In this document: positions 52,268 to 62,900 of the stretch, piece after piece
Layout of the letters: each line of letters starts with the position of its first letter
How positions within the stretch are numbered: the first letter of the stretch is position 1
Assembly: GCF_021603585.1 (NCBI RefSeq)
Contig: NZ_BQHI01000014.1
Location: 1-64,000 of the forward strand
Length of the DNA stretch: 64,000 nt
Direction of reading: 5' to 3'
From: Pseudomonas sputi
Lineage (GTDB): Bacteria; Pseudomonadota; Gammaproteobacteria; Pseudomonadales; Pseudomonadaceae
Translations under genes and position numbers: made by a program
The notes under the pieces: model-generated
What the model was told of the DNA's origin: nothing
The model's database searches: none
Seen by the model: only the letters and a program-made list of their open reading frames with translations

Positions 52268-52726
52268 GTGTCGAGCAAGCTAGAAGAGTTGCAGGCCTTG
52301 CTGGCCCCGGTGGTCGTGGCCCTGGGCTATGAATGCTGGGGTATTGAGTTTTCGGCTCAAGGTCGTCACTCAATGTTGCGCGTTTATATCGATAAGGAAG
52401 GCGGCGTACTGGTGGACGATTGTGCCATCGTCAGCCGTCAGATCAGCGGTGTGCTGGATGTTGAAGATCCGATCTCCGTTGAATACACCCTTGAAGTTTC
52501 CTCGCCAGGCATGGAACGCCCACTGTTCACTCTTGAGCAGTTTGCCAAATATGTCGGTGAACAAGTGAAGATCAAGCTGCGCTCGCCTTTTGAAGGTCGA
52601 CGCAACTTTCAGGGCCTTCTGCGCGGTGTAGAAGAGCAGGACGTCGTGGTGCAGGTAGATGACCATGAATTCCTGTTGCCGATCGATATGATCGACAAGG
52701 CCAACATTATTCCCAGTTTTGACTGA
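52268..52726 (+). CDS. rimP: Ribosome maturation factor RimP
   Basis: 30S subunit assembly factor of 152 residues: N-terminal domain with [21 protein letters not shown], and the SM-like C-terminal domain after [12 protein letters not shown]. Start is GTG 52268 ([12 protein letters not shown]), giving the canonical length, with GAGGGGG just upstream; an in-frame ATG at 52250 would swallow that site. It is the first gene of the rimP-nusA-infB-rbfA-truB-rpsO-pnp operon. Confidence 0.96.
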   Translation: MSSKLEELQALLAPVVVALGYECWGIEFSAQGRHSMLRVYIDKEGGVLVDDCAIVSRQISGVLDVEDPISVEYTLEVSSPGMERPLFTLEQFAKYVGEQVKIKLRSPFEGRRNFQGLLRGVEEQDVVVQVDDHEFLLPIDMIDKANIIPSFD

Positions 52727-52773
52727 GACGCGGATCCCGCGGATCCAATGGCTTGCGAAAGGCGAGGCGTACG

Positions 52774-54255
52774 ATGAGCAAAGAAGTACTGCTGGTTGTT
52801 GAGTCGGTATCCAATGAAAAGGGTGTACCGGCAAGCGTAATTTTTGAAGCGCTGGAGCTGGCTCTGGCCACTGCTACCAAAAAGCGTTTTGAAGACGAAG
52901 TTGATCTGCGTGTGGAAATCAACCGCCACACCGGTTCTTACGAAACTTTCCGTCGCTGGACGGTCGTCGAAGAGAATGATCTCGATGATCCGGCCATCGA
53001 AACCTGGCCGAGCAAGGTTGCTGAAACGCACCCCGGCGCCAAGGTTGGCGACGTCGTTGAAGAAAAGATCGAGTCCATCGAGTTCGGCCGCATCGCTGCA
53101 CAGACCGCCAAGCAGGTCATCGTGCAGAAAGTGCGCGAAGCCGAGCGTGCACAAGTGGTTGACGCCTATCGCGAGCGCCTGGGAGAAATCATCTCCGGCA
53201 CCGTGAAAAAAGTGACCCGCGACAACGTGATCGTCGACCTGGGTAATAACGCTGAAGCGTTGCTCGCCCGTGAAGACATCATTTCTCGCGAAACCTTCCG
53301 TGTTGGCGTGCGCCTGCGTGCGCTGCTCAAGGAAATCCGCACCGAGAACCGCGGCCCTCAGTTGATCCTGTCGCGTACCGCGCCGGAAATGCTGATCGAG
53401 CTGTTCCGTATCGAGGTGCCGGAAATTGCTGAAGGCCTGATCGAAGTCATGGCCGCATCCCGTGATCCGGGTTCGCGTGCCAAGATCGCTGTCCGCTCCA
53501 AGGACAAACGCATCGACCCGCAGGGCGCGTGCATCGGTATGCGCGGTTCGCGCGTCCAGGCCGTGTCGGGTGAGTTGGGTGGCGAACGTGTCGACATCGT
53601 CCTGTGGGATGACAACCCGGCACAGTTCGTGATCAATGCCATGTCGCCGGCAGAAGTGGCGGCCATCATCGTTGACGAAGATGCCCATGCCATGGACATC
53701 GCCGTTGGCGCGGACAATCTGGCTCAGGCCATCGGTCGCGGTGGTCAGAACGTGCGTCTGGCGAGCCAGCTGACTGGCTGGACCCTGAACGTGATGACCG
53801 AATCGGACATCCAGGCTAAGCAACAAGCGGAAACCGGCGACATCCTGCGCAACTTCATCGACGAGCTGGAAGTCGACGAAGAACTGGCTCAGGTGCTGGT
53901 AGACGAAGGCTTCACCAGCCTGGAAGAGATTGCCTACGTACCGTTGGAAGAAATGCTCAACATCGACGGCTTTGACGAAGACATCGTCAACGAGCTTCGT
54001 GCTCGTGCCAAGGATCGCTTGTTGACCAAAGCCATCGCTACTGAGGAAAAGCTGGCAGACGCCCATCCGGCCGAAGACCTGCTCTCGCTTGAGGGTATGG
54101 ACAAGGATTTGGCGATGGAACTGGCGGTGCGCGGCGTAATTACCCGCGAAGACCTGGCCGAGCAGTCTATTGACGATCTGCTCGACATCGACGGCATTGA
54201 CGATGATCGTGCCGGCAAGTTGATCATGGCCGCCCGAGCCCACTGGTTCGAGTAA
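52774..54255 (+). CDS. nusA: Transcription termination/antitermination factor NusA
   Basis: RNA polymerase-associated factor of 493 residues: N-terminal polymerase-binding domain, S1 domain (about 135-200), two KH domains (about 230-345, including [15 protein letters not shown] and [15 protein letters not shown]), and two C-terminal acidic repeats that regulate RNA binding. ATG 52774 gives the canonical [10 protein letters not shown] start. It follows rimP by 47 bp. Confidence 0.97.
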   Translation: MSKEVLLVVESVSNEKGVPASVIFEALELALATATKKRFEDEVDLRVEINRHTGSYETFRRWTVVEENDLDDPAIETWPSKVAETHPGAKVGDVVEEKIESIEFGRIAAQTAKQVIVQKVREAERAQVVDAYRERLGEIISGTVKKVTRDNVIVDLGNNAEALLAREDIISRETFRVGVRLRALLKEIRTENRGPQLILSRTAPEMLIELFRIEVPEIAEGLIEVMAASRDPGSRAKIAVRSKDKRIDPQGACIGMRGSRVQAVSGELGGERVDIVLWDDNPAQFVINAMSPAEVAAIIVDEDAHAMDIAVGADNLAQAIGRGGQNVRLASQLTGWTLNVMTESDIQAKQQAETGDILRNFIDELEVDEELAQVLVDEGFTSLEEIAYVPLEEMLNIDGFDEDIVNELRARAKDRLLTKAIATEEKLADAHPAEDLLSLEGMDKDLAMELAVRGVITREDLAEQSIDDLLDIDGIDDDRAGKLIMAARAHWFE

Positions 54256-54282
54256 TTAGGCGCGGCCTGAGGAGAGAAGTGC

Positions 54283-56799
54283 ATGACGCAAGTCACGGTG
54301 AAACAACTGGCCGATGAGGTCAAAACACCGGTAGAGCGCCTGTTGCAGCAGATGCGTGAGGCAGGTCTGCCGCACACCGCCGCCGAAGAAAATGTGACTG
54401 ACAGTGAGAAGCAATCCCTGCTGACCCACTTGAAAAGCAGCCACAAGGCGAAAGTGGAAGAACCACGCAAGATCACGCTGCAGCGTAAAACCACCAGCAC
54501 CCTGCGTGTGGCTGGCAGCAAAAGCATCAGCGTTGAAGTCCGCAAGAAGAAAGTTTTCGTACAGCGCAGCCCGGAAGAAATCGAAGCCGAGCGCAAGCGT
54601 GAACTGGATGAACGTCGCGCAGTAGAAAATGCTGCCCGTCAGAAGGCTGAAGAAGAAGCCCGCGTTCGCGCCGAAGAAGAAGCGCGTCGCCAGCCTGCTG
54701 CGGCGTCCGCTCCTGCCGAAGCTGTCGCGGCTCCTGCGCCAGTGGCCGAACCAGTGCGCGAAGCCGCGCCGGTTGTGGCTGCTGCGCCAGCTGCTGACAC
54801 TCGTAAGCGTGACGAACAGCGCCGTCCGGACAAACCACGTGCTGACGACAACAACCGTCGTGGCGGTGGTGATGGCGAGCGCAAAAACGCTCCGCATCGC
54901 GCATCGGTCAAGGAAAAGGCTCCGGCTCCACGTGTGGCGCCACGCACGACCGACGAAGAAAGCGATGGTTTCCGTCGCGGCGGTCGCGGCAAGGCCAAGC
55001 TGAAGAAACGCAACGCCCACGGTTTCCAGAGCCCGACCGGCCCTGTCGTGCGTGAAGTGAAGATCGGCGAAACCATCACTGTTGGCGATCTCGCCCAGCA
55101 GATGTCGGTCAAGGCTGCCGAAATCATCAAGTTCATGTTCAAACTGGGTACACCAGCGACCATCAACCAAGTGCTTGATCAGGAAACTGCTCAACTGGTA
55201 GCCGAAGAACTGGGCCACAAAGTGACCCTGGTCAGCGACACCGCCCTGGAAGATTCCCTGGCCGAATCCCTGAAGTTTGAAGGTGAAGCGGTTCCTCGTG
55301 CGCCGGTTGTTACCGTAATGGGTCACGTTGACCACGGTAAGACCTCGCTGCTCGACTACATCCGTCGTGCCAAGGTGGCTGCTGGCGAAGCCGGCGGTAT
55401 TACCCAGCACATCGGTGCATACCACGTTGAAACCGAACGCGGCATGGTCACCTTCCTCGACACCCCGGGTCACGCTGCGTTTACCGCCATGCGTGCCCGT
55501 GGTGCCAAGGCGACCGACATCGTGATCCTGGTGGTTGCAGCGGACGACGGCGTGATGCCACAAACCATCGAAGCGGTTCAGCACGCTCAGGCTGCCGGCG
55601 TTCCGCTGGTGGTTGCGGTGAACAAGATCGACAAGCCGGGTGCAGATCTCGATCGCATCCGCAGCGAATTGTCGGCCCACGGCGTGACTTCTGAAGACTG
55701 GGGTGGCGACACTCCATTCGTTCCGGTTTCGGCGAAGATGGGTACCGGTGTCGACGAACTGCTTGAAGCCGTATTGCTGCAGGCTGAAGTTCTCGAACTG
55801 ACCGCCACTCCTTCGGCTCCTGGTCGTGGTGTTGTGGTTGAATCGCGTCTCGACAAGGGCCGTGGCCCGGTGGCGACCGTTCTGGTTCAGGACGGTACGC
55901 TGCGTCAAGGCGACATGGTGCTGGTCGGCTCGAACTATGGCCGCGTGCGCGCCATGCTCGACGAGAACGGCAAGCCGATCAAGGAAGCGGGCCCGGCCAT
56001 TCCGGTCGAGATCCTCGGTCTGGACGGTACGCCCGACGCTGGCGACGAGATGAGCGTGGTTGCCGACGAGAAGAAAGCCCGTGAAGTGGCTCTGTTCCGT
56101 CAAGGCAAGTTCCGCGAAGTCAAACTGGCTCGCGCTCACGCCGGCAAGCTGGAAAACATCTTCGAAAGCATGGGCCAGGAAGAGAAGAAGACGCTCAACA
56201 TCGTCCTCAAATCCGACGTCCGTGGTTCGCTGGAAGCCTTGCAGGGCGCTCTGAACGGCCTGGGCAACGACGAAGTGCAAGTGCGCGTGGTCGGTGGCGG
56301 CGTCGGTGGTATCACCGAGTCCGATGCCAACCTGGCACTGGCTTCCAACGCTGTACTGTTCGGCTTCAACGTGCGTGCCGATGCTGGCGCACGGAAGATC
56401 GTCGAGCAGGAAGGTCTGGACATGCGTTACTACAACGTGATCTACGACATCATCGAAGACGTCAAGAAAGCCCTGACCGGTATGCTTGGCAGCGACGTTC
56501 GCGAGAACATCCTCGGTGTGGCCGAAGTCCGTGACGTATTCCGTTCGCCTAAGTTCGGCGCGATCGCTGGTTGCATGGTGATCGAAGGTGTTGTGCACCG
56601 TAACCGTCCGATCCGTGTACTGCGTGAAGACATCGTGATCTTCGAAGGCGAGCTGGAATCCCTGCGCCGCTTCAAGGATGACGCTTCCGAAGTACGTGCC
56701 GGCATGGAATGCGGTATCGGCGTGAAGAGCTACAACGACGTCAAAGTCGGCGACAAGATCGAAGTCTTCGAGAAGGTTCAGGTTGCTCGCAGCCTCTGA
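54283..56799 (+). CDS. infB: Translation initiation factor IF-2
   Basis: GTPase of 838 residues that brings fMet-tRNA to the 30S subunit. An N-terminal IF2_N subdomain is followed by a long charged, Ala/Pro/Arg-rich linker (about 60-240) and a second IF2_N domain (about 260-310). The G domain has [11 protein letters not shown] (G1, near 346), DTPGHAAF (G3) and NKIDKPGAD (G4). Domains II to IV complete the protein. It starts 27 bp after nusA with AGGAGAG upstream. Confidence 0.98.
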   Translation: MTQVTVKQLADEVKTPVERLLQQMREAGLPHTAAEENVTDSEKQSLLTHLKSSHKAKVEEPRKITLQRKTTSTLRVAGSKSISVEVRKKKVFVQRSPEEIEAERKRELDERRAVENAARQKAEEEARVRAEEEARRQPAAASAPAEAVAAPAPVAEPVREAAPVVAAAPAADTRKRDEQRRPDKPRADDNNRRGGGDGERKNAPHRASVKEKAPAPRVAPRTTDEESDGFRRGGRGKAKLKKRNAHGFQSPTGPVVREVKIGETITVGDLAQQMSVKAAEIIKFMFKLGTPATINQVLDQETAQLVAEELGHKVTLVSDTALEDSLAESLKFEGEAVPRAPVVTVMGHVDHGKTSLLDYIRRAKVAAGEAGGITQHIGAYHVETERGMVTFLDTPGHAAFTAMRARGAKATDIVILVVAADDGVMPQTIEAVQHAQAAGVPLVVAVNKIDKPGADLDRIRSELSAHGVTSEDWGGDTPFVPVSAKMGTGVDELLEAVLLQAEVLELTATPSAPGRGVVVESRLDKGRGPVATVLVQDGTLRQGDMVLVGSNYGRVRAMLDENGKPIKEAGPAIPVEILGLDGTPDAGDEMSVVADEKKAREVALFRQGKFREVKLARAHAGKLENIFESMGQEEKKTLNIVLKSDVRGSLEALQGALNGLGNDEVQVRVVGGGVGGITESDANLALASNAVLFGFNVRADAGARKIVEQEGLDMRYYNVIYDIIEDVKKALTGMLGSDVRENILGVAEVRDVFRSPKFGAIAGCMVIEGVVHRNRPIRVLREDIVIFEGELESLRRFKDDASEVRAGMECGIGVKSYNDVKVGDKIEVFEKVQVARSL

Positions 56800-56958
56800 C
56801 TCGCGCACTTCAAGGGCCACGTCGGGCCGCCGCATGCAAGTGCGCGGCACGGCGTCAGGACTCTAAACGCAACGCCCGGTCTGGCTTTTGTCAGGCCGGG
56901 CGTTTGCCGCTTTCAGACCTTGCGGGTTTCACCGCAGGGCGGTAACAGGTAACAAATC

Positions 56959-57360
56959 ATGGCAAAAGAATACAGCCGTACCCAACGTATCGGCGATCAG
57001 ATGCAGCGTGAGCTGGCCCAACTGATCCGTCGTGAAGTCAAAGATCCGCGCGTCGGCCTGGTCACCATTACTGCTGTGGAAGTCAGCCGTGACGTCGGTC
57101 ACGCGAAGATCTTCATCACCGTGATGGGGCAGGACAACGCCGAAGACATCGCACAAAGCATCAAGGTGCTCAATGCAGCCGCCGGTTTCCTGCGCATGCA
57201 GCTGGCTCGCGAAATGAAGCTGCGCAGCGTGCCGCAATTGCACTTCCACTACGACGAAAGCGTCGTGCGGGGCGCGCACCTGTCGGCCCTGATCGAGCGC
57301 GCCGTGGCTGAAGACAATCAGCACGTGGCTGCGGCAGCACCCGAAGACACCAAGGAGTAA
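56959..57360 (+). CDS. rbfA: 30S ribosome-binding factor RbfA
   Basis: KH-like cold-shock and 16S maturation factor of 133 residues: [31 protein letters not shown], then [25 protein letters not shown]. It lies 160 bp after infB; that gap contains a GCCCGGTCTGGC.../GCCGGGC-type hairpin (about 56876-56900) and no gene. It ends 4 bp before truB. Confidence 0.96.
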   Translation: MAKEYSRTQRIGDQMQRELAQLIRREVKDPRVGLVTITAVEVSRDVGHAKIFITVMGQDNAEDIAQSIKVLNAAAGFLRMQLAREMKLRSVPQLHFHYDESVVRGAHLSALIERAVAEDNQHVAAAAPEDTKE

Positions 57361-57364
57361 CTCG

Positions 57365-58282
57365 GTGGCTCAGGTCAAACGTATCCGTCGTAACGTCAGC
57401 GGCATCATCCTGCTCGACAAGCCGCTGGGGTTCACCTCCAACGCCGCGTTGCAGAAGGTTCGCTGGCTGCTCAATGCCGAGAAGGCCGGTCACACCGGCA
57501 GTCTCGATCCCCTGGCCACCGGCGTACTGCCGCTGTGCTTTGGCGAAGCGACCAAGTTCTCGCAATACCTGCTCGATTCCGACAAGGGTTACGAAACCCT
57601 GGCGCAACTGGGCAAGACCACCACAACGGCGGACGCCGAAGGCGAGGTTTTGCAGGAGCGTCCGGTGACCGTTGGTCAGGCCGACATTGAAGCGGTTCTG
57701 CCGAAATTTCGTGGGCAAATCAGTCAGATACCGCCGATGTACTCGGCTCTCAAGCGTGATGGCCAGCCGCTGTACAAGTTGGCCCGTGCAGGCGAAGTAG
57801 TGGAGCGCGAACCGCGTTCTGTTACTATTGCGCGCTTGGAATTGCTGGCCTTCGAAGGCGATACTGCGCGCCTTGCGGTGGATTGCAGCAAGGGCACCTA
57901 TATTCGCACCCTGGTGGAGGATATCGGTGAGCAACTCGGTTGTGGTGCGTACGTCGCTGAGCTGCGTCGTACCCAGGCCGGGCCTTTCACCCTGGCGCAG
58001 ACCGTGACCCTTGAAGAGCTGGAAGCGGTACATGCCGAAGGCGGCAACGAAGCGGTCGACCGCTTCCTGATGCCATCGGACAGCGGCCTGCAGGATTGGC
58101 CGTTGCTGCAGTTCTCGGAAGCGAGCGCGTTCTACTGGCTCAACGGCCAGCCGGTACGTGCTCCGGATGCTCCGAAGTTCGGCATGGTGCGGGTACAGGA
58201 TCACAATGGTCGCTTCATCGGTATCGGTGAAGTGAGCGAAGACGGGCGCATCGCGCCGCGTCGACTGATTCGGTCAGAATGA
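57365..58282 (+). CDS. truB: tRNA pseudouridine-55 synthase TruB
   Basis: Pseudouridine synthase of 305 residues that modifies U55 in the tRNA T loop. The catalytic Asp lies in [16 protein letters not shown] (near 47), and [14 protein letters not shown] is the second family motif; a C-terminal PUA-like domain follows. Start is GTG 57365 ([13 protein letters not shown]), 4 bp after rbfA, with AAGGAG at the end of rbfA. Confidence 0.97.
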   Translation: MAQVKRIRRNVSGIILLDKPLGFTSNAALQKVRWLLNAEKAGHTGSLDPLATGVLPLCFGEATKFSQYLLDSDKGYETLAQLGKTTTTADAEGEVLQERPVTVGQADIEAVLPKFRGQISQIPPMYSALKRDGQPLYKLARAGEVVEREPRSVTIARLELLAFEGDTARLAVDCSKGTYIRTLVEDIGEQLGCGAYVAELRRTQAGPFTLAQTVTLEELEAVHAEGGNEAVDRFLMPSDSGLQDWPLLQFSEASAFYWLNGQPVRAPDAPKFGMVRVQDHNGRFIGIGEVSEDGRIAPRRLIRSE

Positions 58283-58423
58283 CCGGAAACCGGTCTGTGT
58301 AACAGCAGGCCGGCGAGTGTGGCTGTCAACAGGCACGGTCACTACTCATTTATAGATACAGGGATTTGTCCCTGGCCTGTTGAAACTGTTTTTGAAACGG
58401 TTTCCTGATAAAAGGATTGCCTC

Positions 58424-58693
58424 ATGGCTCTCGACGTTCAAGAAAAAGCTCAAATCGTTGCCGACTACCAGCAAGCTGTTGGTGACACTGGTTCGCCAGA
58501 AGTGCAAGTTGCACTGCTGACCGCCAACATCAACAAACTGCAAGGTCACTTCAAGGCCAACGGTAAAGACCACCACTCCCGTCGTGGTCTGATCCGCATG
58601 GTTAACCAGCGTCGCAAGCTGCTGGACTACCTGAAAGGCAAGGACGTGAGCCGTTACAGCGCTCTGATCGCTCGCCTGGGTCTGCGTCGCTAA
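58424..58693 (+). CDS. rpsO: 30S ribosomal protein S15
   Basis: Ribosomal protein of 89 residues binding 16S r[23 protein letters not shown] and [22 protein letters not shown] are diagnostic. Its 5' leader contains a weak GAAAC / GTTTC stem (58383-58403); S15 of E. coli represses its own translation through a leader structure, and a similar role here is only inference. Confidence 0.98.
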   Translation: MALDVQEKAQIVADYQQAVGDTGSPEVQVALLTANINKLQGHFKANGKDHHSRRGLIRMVNQRRKLLDYLKGKDVSRYSALIARLGLRR

Positions 58694-58887
58694 TCAGCGA
58701 TTGCGCTATGAGGTTGGTTGTCTGTCAGACGTCAGCGGGTTTCCGCCGGCGTCCGGCAGGCTCCCAGCCTCAAGTTTTATCTGGATACACGTTTTACCCT
58801 GGACAGGCGTCGGGCCGATTCCCGGCATTGCCCAAGAATTTCGCAAGAAACCAGTTCCCCCAAGAGCCACAAAGAAGGTAGGACACC

Positions 58888-60993
58888 GTGAACCCGGTAA
58901 TCAAAAAATTCCAGTTCGGTCAGTCGACCGTTACCCTCGAGACTGGCCGTATCGCCCGTCAGGCCTCCGGCGCAGTATTGGTCACCGTTGACGATGACGT
59001 CAGCGTATTGGTGACCGTAGTCGGTGCCAAGCAAGCCGATCCGGGCAAGGGCTTTTTCCCTCTGTCCGTTCACTACCAGGAAAAGACCTACGCTGCCGGC
59101 AAGATCCCTGGCGGTTTCTTCAAGCGTGAAGGCCGTCCTTCCGAGAAAGAAACCCTGACTTCCCGACTGATCGACCGTCCGATCCGTCCACTGTTCCCTG
59201 AAGGTTTCATGAACGAAGTGCAGGTTGTCTGCACCGTCGTTTCCACCAGCAAGAAAACCGATCCGGACATCGCTGCGATGATCGGTACCTCGGCTGCCCT
59301 GGCGATCTCCGGCATTCCGTTCGACGGTCCGATCGGCGCCGCTCGCGTTGCTTTCCACGAAAGCACCGGCTACCTGCTGAACCCGACCTACGAGCAGCAA
59401 GCTGCTTCGAGCCTGGACATGGTCGTTGCCGGTACTTCGGACGCCGTACTGATGGTTGAATCGGAAGCCAAAGAGCTGACCGAAGACCAGATGCTGGGCG
59501 CAGTACTGTTTGCTCACGACGAGTTCCAGGTCGTGATCAACGCCGTTAAAGAACTGGCTGCCGAAGCTGCCAAGCCAACCTGGACCTGGGCACCTGCTCC
59601 AGAAGCCACCGAGCTGCTGGCCGCTATCCGTTCCGAGTTCGGCGAAGCGATCTCCCAGGCTTACACCATCACCATCAAGGCCGACCGCTACGCGCGTCTG
59701 GGCGAGCTGCGTGACCAGGTGGTTGCCAAGCTCTCCGGTGAAGAAGGCCAGCCTTCGGCTGCCGACGTCAAAGCCGCTTTCGGCGAAATCGAATACCGCA
59801 CCGTTCGCGAGAACATCGTAAACGGCAAGCCACGTATCGACGGTCGCGACACCCGTACCGTACGTCCGCTGAACATCGAAGTCGGCGTACTGCCGAAGAC
59901 TCACGGTTCGGCGCTGTTCACCCGTGGTGAAACCCAGGCTCTGGTCGTCGCAACGCTGGGTACCGCCCGCGACGCGCAACTGCTGGACACCCTGGAAGGC
60001 GAGAAAAAAGACCCGTTCATGCTGCACTACAACTTCCCTCCGTTCTCGGTGGGCGAGTGTGGTCGCATGGGTGGCGCCGGTCGTCGCGAAATCGGTCACG
60101 GCCGTCTGGCCCGTCGTTCGGTTTCGGCCATGCTGCCAGCCGCTGACGTGTTCCCGTACACCATCCGTGTGGTATCGGAAATCACCGAATCCAACGGTTC
60201 GAGCTCGATGGCTTCCGTTTGCGGCGCTTCCCTGGCCCTGATGGACGCTGGCGTTCCGATGAAGGCACCGGTTGCCGGTATCGCCATGGGTCTGGTTAAA
60301 GAAGGCGAGAAGTTCGCTGTCCTGACCGACATCCTGGGTGACGAAGACCACCTGGGCGACATGGACTTCAAAGTGGCCGGTACCGCCAAAGGTGTGACCG
60401 CGCTGCAGATGGACATCAAGATCAAGGGCATCACCGAAGAGATCATGGAAATCGCTCTGGGCCAGGCCCTGGAAGCGCGCCTGAACATCCTCGGCCAGAT
60501 GAACCAGATCATCGGCCAGTCGCGTACCGAACTGTCGGCCAACGCGCCGACCATGATCGCGATGAAGATCGACACCGACAAGATCCGTGACGTTATCGGT
60601 AAAGGTGGCGCGACCATCCGTGCGATCTGCGAAGAAACCAAGGCTTCGATCGACATCGAAGACGATGGCTCGATCAAGATCTTCGGCGAAACCAAGGAAG
60701 CGGCTGAAGCAGCACGTCAGCGCGTTCTGGGGATCACCGCAGAGGCCGAGATCGGCAAGATCTACGTCGGCAAGGTTGAGCGCATCGTCGACTTCGGCGC
60801 ATTCGTCAACATCCTGCCGGGCAAGGACGGTCTGGTTCACATCTCGATGCTGAGTGACGCTCGCGTAGAGAAAGTGACCGATATCCTGAAAGAAGGCCAG
60901 GAAGTGGAAGTGCTGGTACTGGACGTGGACAACCGCGGCCGTATCAAGCTGTCCATCAAAGACGTGGCCGCTGCCAAGGCTTCGGGCGTTTAA
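58888..60993 (+). CDS. pnp: Polynucleotide phosphorylase
   Basis: 3'-5' exoribonuclease of the degradosome, 701 residues: two RNase PH domains (about 10-145 and 310-510), a helical linker, a KH domain ([19 protein letters not shown], near 560) and an S1 domain ([20 protein letters not shown], near 622). Start is GTG 58888 with GAAGGTAGG upstream. The 194-bp rpsO-pnp interval has stem-loops (for example GACG...CGTC, 58729-58755) where RNase III processing occurs in E. coli; that role is untested here. Confidence 0.98.
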
Positions 60994-61017
60994 TCACCCC
61001 GCAGTTGCAGCGCAATG

Positions 61018-61055
61018 AAAATACCCCGCCGTGAAAACGGCGGGGTATTTTTTTG
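61018..61055 (+). terminator. Terminator after pnp
   Basis: AAAATACCCCGCCG-TGAAAA-CGGCGGGGTATTTT followed by more T residues; a strong intrinsic terminator closing the operon. Confidence 0.95.
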
Positions 61056-61122
61056 TCCGTGAAGCATCGAGTCATTCGGCGAAGTTGCCGACCTGCAAGA
61101 CCAGTGCTAGGTTTAGCCGACC

Positions 61123-61198
61123 GCCCGTGTAGCTCAGCCGGTAGAGCAGCGCACTCGTAACGCGAAGGTCGCAGGTTCGATTCCTGTCTCGGGCACCA
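61123..61198 (+). tRNA. tRNA-Thr (CGU)
   Basis: 76-nt tRNA: acceptor GCCCGTG / CTCGGGC (one weak pair), D arm GCTC/GAGC, anticodon loop CTCGTAA (CGU, Thr), T arm GCAGG-TTCGATT-CCTGT and encoded CCA. The anticodon stem GCGCA/CGCGA leaves A31-C39 and G27-A43 unpaired, which is slightly unusual. A possible promoter is TTGCCG (61085) with TAGGTT (61108). Confidence 0.95.
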
Positions 61199-61445
61199 TT
61201 TCGCTTTCCCTTCTTCCTGCTCCCCCTGCGAAATCCGGTTTATGTTCCCCCGGTCAACTTTTTGTGGGAGAGATGTAAAGTCCCGTGTAATTCGCTCGCC
61301 AAACGTCCTATATTCGTTGTCTGCATGAGCATCGCCCAGCAGTTTTCAGATGATCCCGAATGGTTCCGAAGGCCGGACAGTCCGCGTCAGAGAGATCCTT
61401 GATGATCCACATCCATCTTCCATTCCTATGATCAGCGAGAACGCC

Positions 61446-61745
61446 ATGACTGAATTGACCCAAGAGCAACGCCACGAACAAGCGCTGGAAAAGTACAAGC
61501 TTGATGCGCCCCAGCTGATGGACGAGATCAAGGACCTGAGTCCCGATGATCAGAAAGACCAGATCCAGTGGGCGTTCGAAGATGAAGCCGAAGCCCAGGG
61601 CCTGCAGCCGTGGGAGTTGACCCTCAAGTACACCAGCACCCCTGAGGAGTTCGAGGCCAAGCGCCTGGAACTGCACAAGGAAGCGGCCGAAGTGTTGGGC
61701 GTCGAGTGGGATGAATACTGCGAGATGAACAATCTGGTGGTCTGA
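61446..61745 (+). CDS. DUF6388-family small protein
   Basis: Acidic protein of 99 residues (MTELTQEQRHEQALEKYKLD...EWDEYCEMNNLVV) with a predicted all-helical content. It resembles an uncharacterised family common in Pseudomonas. The start is chosen at ATG 61446, where the conserved-looking sequence begins; an in-frame ATG at 61428 and another at 61350 are alternatives. It is a single gene followed by a strong terminator. Function unknown. Confidence 0.82.
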   Translation: MTELTQEQRHEQALEKYKLDAPQLMDEIKDLSPDDQKDQIQWAFEDEAEAQGLQPWELTLKYTSTPEEFEAKRLELHKEAAEVLGVEWDEYCEMNNLVV

Positions 61746-61751
61746 AACAAA

Positions 61752-61784
61752 AACGCCAGCCTCGAAAGGGCTGGCGTTTTTTAT
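61752..61784. terminator. Bidirectional terminator between the DUF6388 gene and nadC
   Basis: AACGCCAGCC / GGCTGGCGTT with a 7-nt loop and T-run (A-run on the other side), between convergent genes. Confidence 0.9.
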
Positions 61785-61796
61785 TGCCCGATGGCC

Positions 61797-62645
61797 TCAG
61801 ATGCTCAAGCGCATCGACAGGTCCACGGCCTTGACGTCCTTGGTCATCGCGCCGATCGAGATGTAGTCCACCCCGGTCTGTGCGATCGGCAGCAGCGTGC
61901 TTTCGTTGATGCCGCCACTGGCTTCCAGTTTTGCCTTGCCGGCGTTCAGGCGTACGGCTTCGCGCATGTCATCGAGGCTCAGTTCGTCGAGCATGATGAT
62001 GTCGGCACCGGCGGCCAGCGCCTCCTTCAGTTCCTCCAGACTTTCCACTTCGATTTCCACCGGTTTGCCCGGGGCGATCTTGTGCGCAGCGGCGATGGCC
62101 TGCGCAATGCCACCGCTGGCAGCGATGTGGTTTTCCTTGATCAGGAACGCGTCGTAGAGACCGATCCGATGGTTATGGCAGCCACCGCAGGTGACCGCGT
62201 ATTTCTGCGCCAGACGCAGGCCCGGCAGGGTCTTGCGGGTGTCGAGCAGTTTCACCGAGGTCTCGGCGACGAAATCCGCCAGATACTGCGCACGGGTCGC
62301 CACGCCCGACAGCAATTGCAGGAAGTTCAGAGCGCTGCGCTCACCGGTCAGCAGTGAACGGGCCGGGCCTTCCAGATGAAACAGCGGCTGATTGGGCGAA
62401 ACCCGTTCGCCATCGCGCACCTGCCAGTGCACCGCCACCCGTGGATCGAGCTGGCGGAACACCGCATCGACCCAGGCCGTGCCGCTGATGACGGCGGCGT
62501 CGCGGGTGATGATGGTGGCTTTGGCCAGGCGTTCGGCCGGGATCAGTTGCGCGGTGATGTCGCCGCTGCCGATGTCTTCGAGCAACGCACGGCGCACGTT
62601 GGCTTCGATTTCGGCGGTCAAATCGGCGAGACGTAGATTCGGCAT
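61797..62645 (-). CDS. nadC: Nicotinate-nucleotide pyrophosphorylase (quinolinate phosphoribosyltransferase)
   Basis: NAD biosynthesis enzyme of 282 residues converting quinolinate and PRPP to nicotinate mononucleotide. Family motifs: EDIGSGDIT near 22, [18 protein letters not shown] near 137, [20 protein letters not shown] near 158, EVEVESLEE-like [10 protein letters not shown] near 200, and the C-terminal SGGINEST...[11 protein letters not shown] barrel end. ATG 62645 (MPNLRLADL) is preferred over an upstream extension. It is divergent from the DUF1631 gene. Confidence 0.97.
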   Translation of the reverse strand: MPNLRLADLTAEIEANVRRALLEDIGSGDITAQLIPAERLAKATIITRDAAVISGTAWVDAVFRQLDPRVAVHWQVRDGERVSPNQPLFHLEGPARSLLTGERSALNFLQLLSGVATRAQYLADFVAETSVKLLDTRKTLPGLRLAQKYAVTCGGCHNHRIGLYDAFLIKENHIAASGGIAQAIAAAHKIAPGKPVEIEVESLEELKEALAAGADIIMLDELSLDDMREAVRLNAGKAKLEASGGINESTLLPIAQTGVDYISIGAMTKDVKAVDLSMRLSI

Positions 62646-62900
62646 AACGGGCTCCACAAACTAAGTGGCCCGATTATAGGGGCATGGCGTCGGCCAACCC
62701 AAGGCGAGAACCGCCACGCAGCGCTGCATCCGGTCGATTTTCTTTGAGTAAACCCGATTTTGCCGTGGTCACTGGAAGGTGTTGGCGTATAGGGGAAACC
62801 CTGACGGCTCTGGCGCCGGGGACATCTTTTGCAAGATAATCCGCCTTGCATTTGACGCCATGACTTTGACGTCTGCGAATCACCGTTTCAGGAGGCTGGG

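Noticed and set aside
54256-56850. 864-codon minus-strand open frame opposite infB
   Set aside because: Antisense shadow; infB is complete and has all GTPase motifs.
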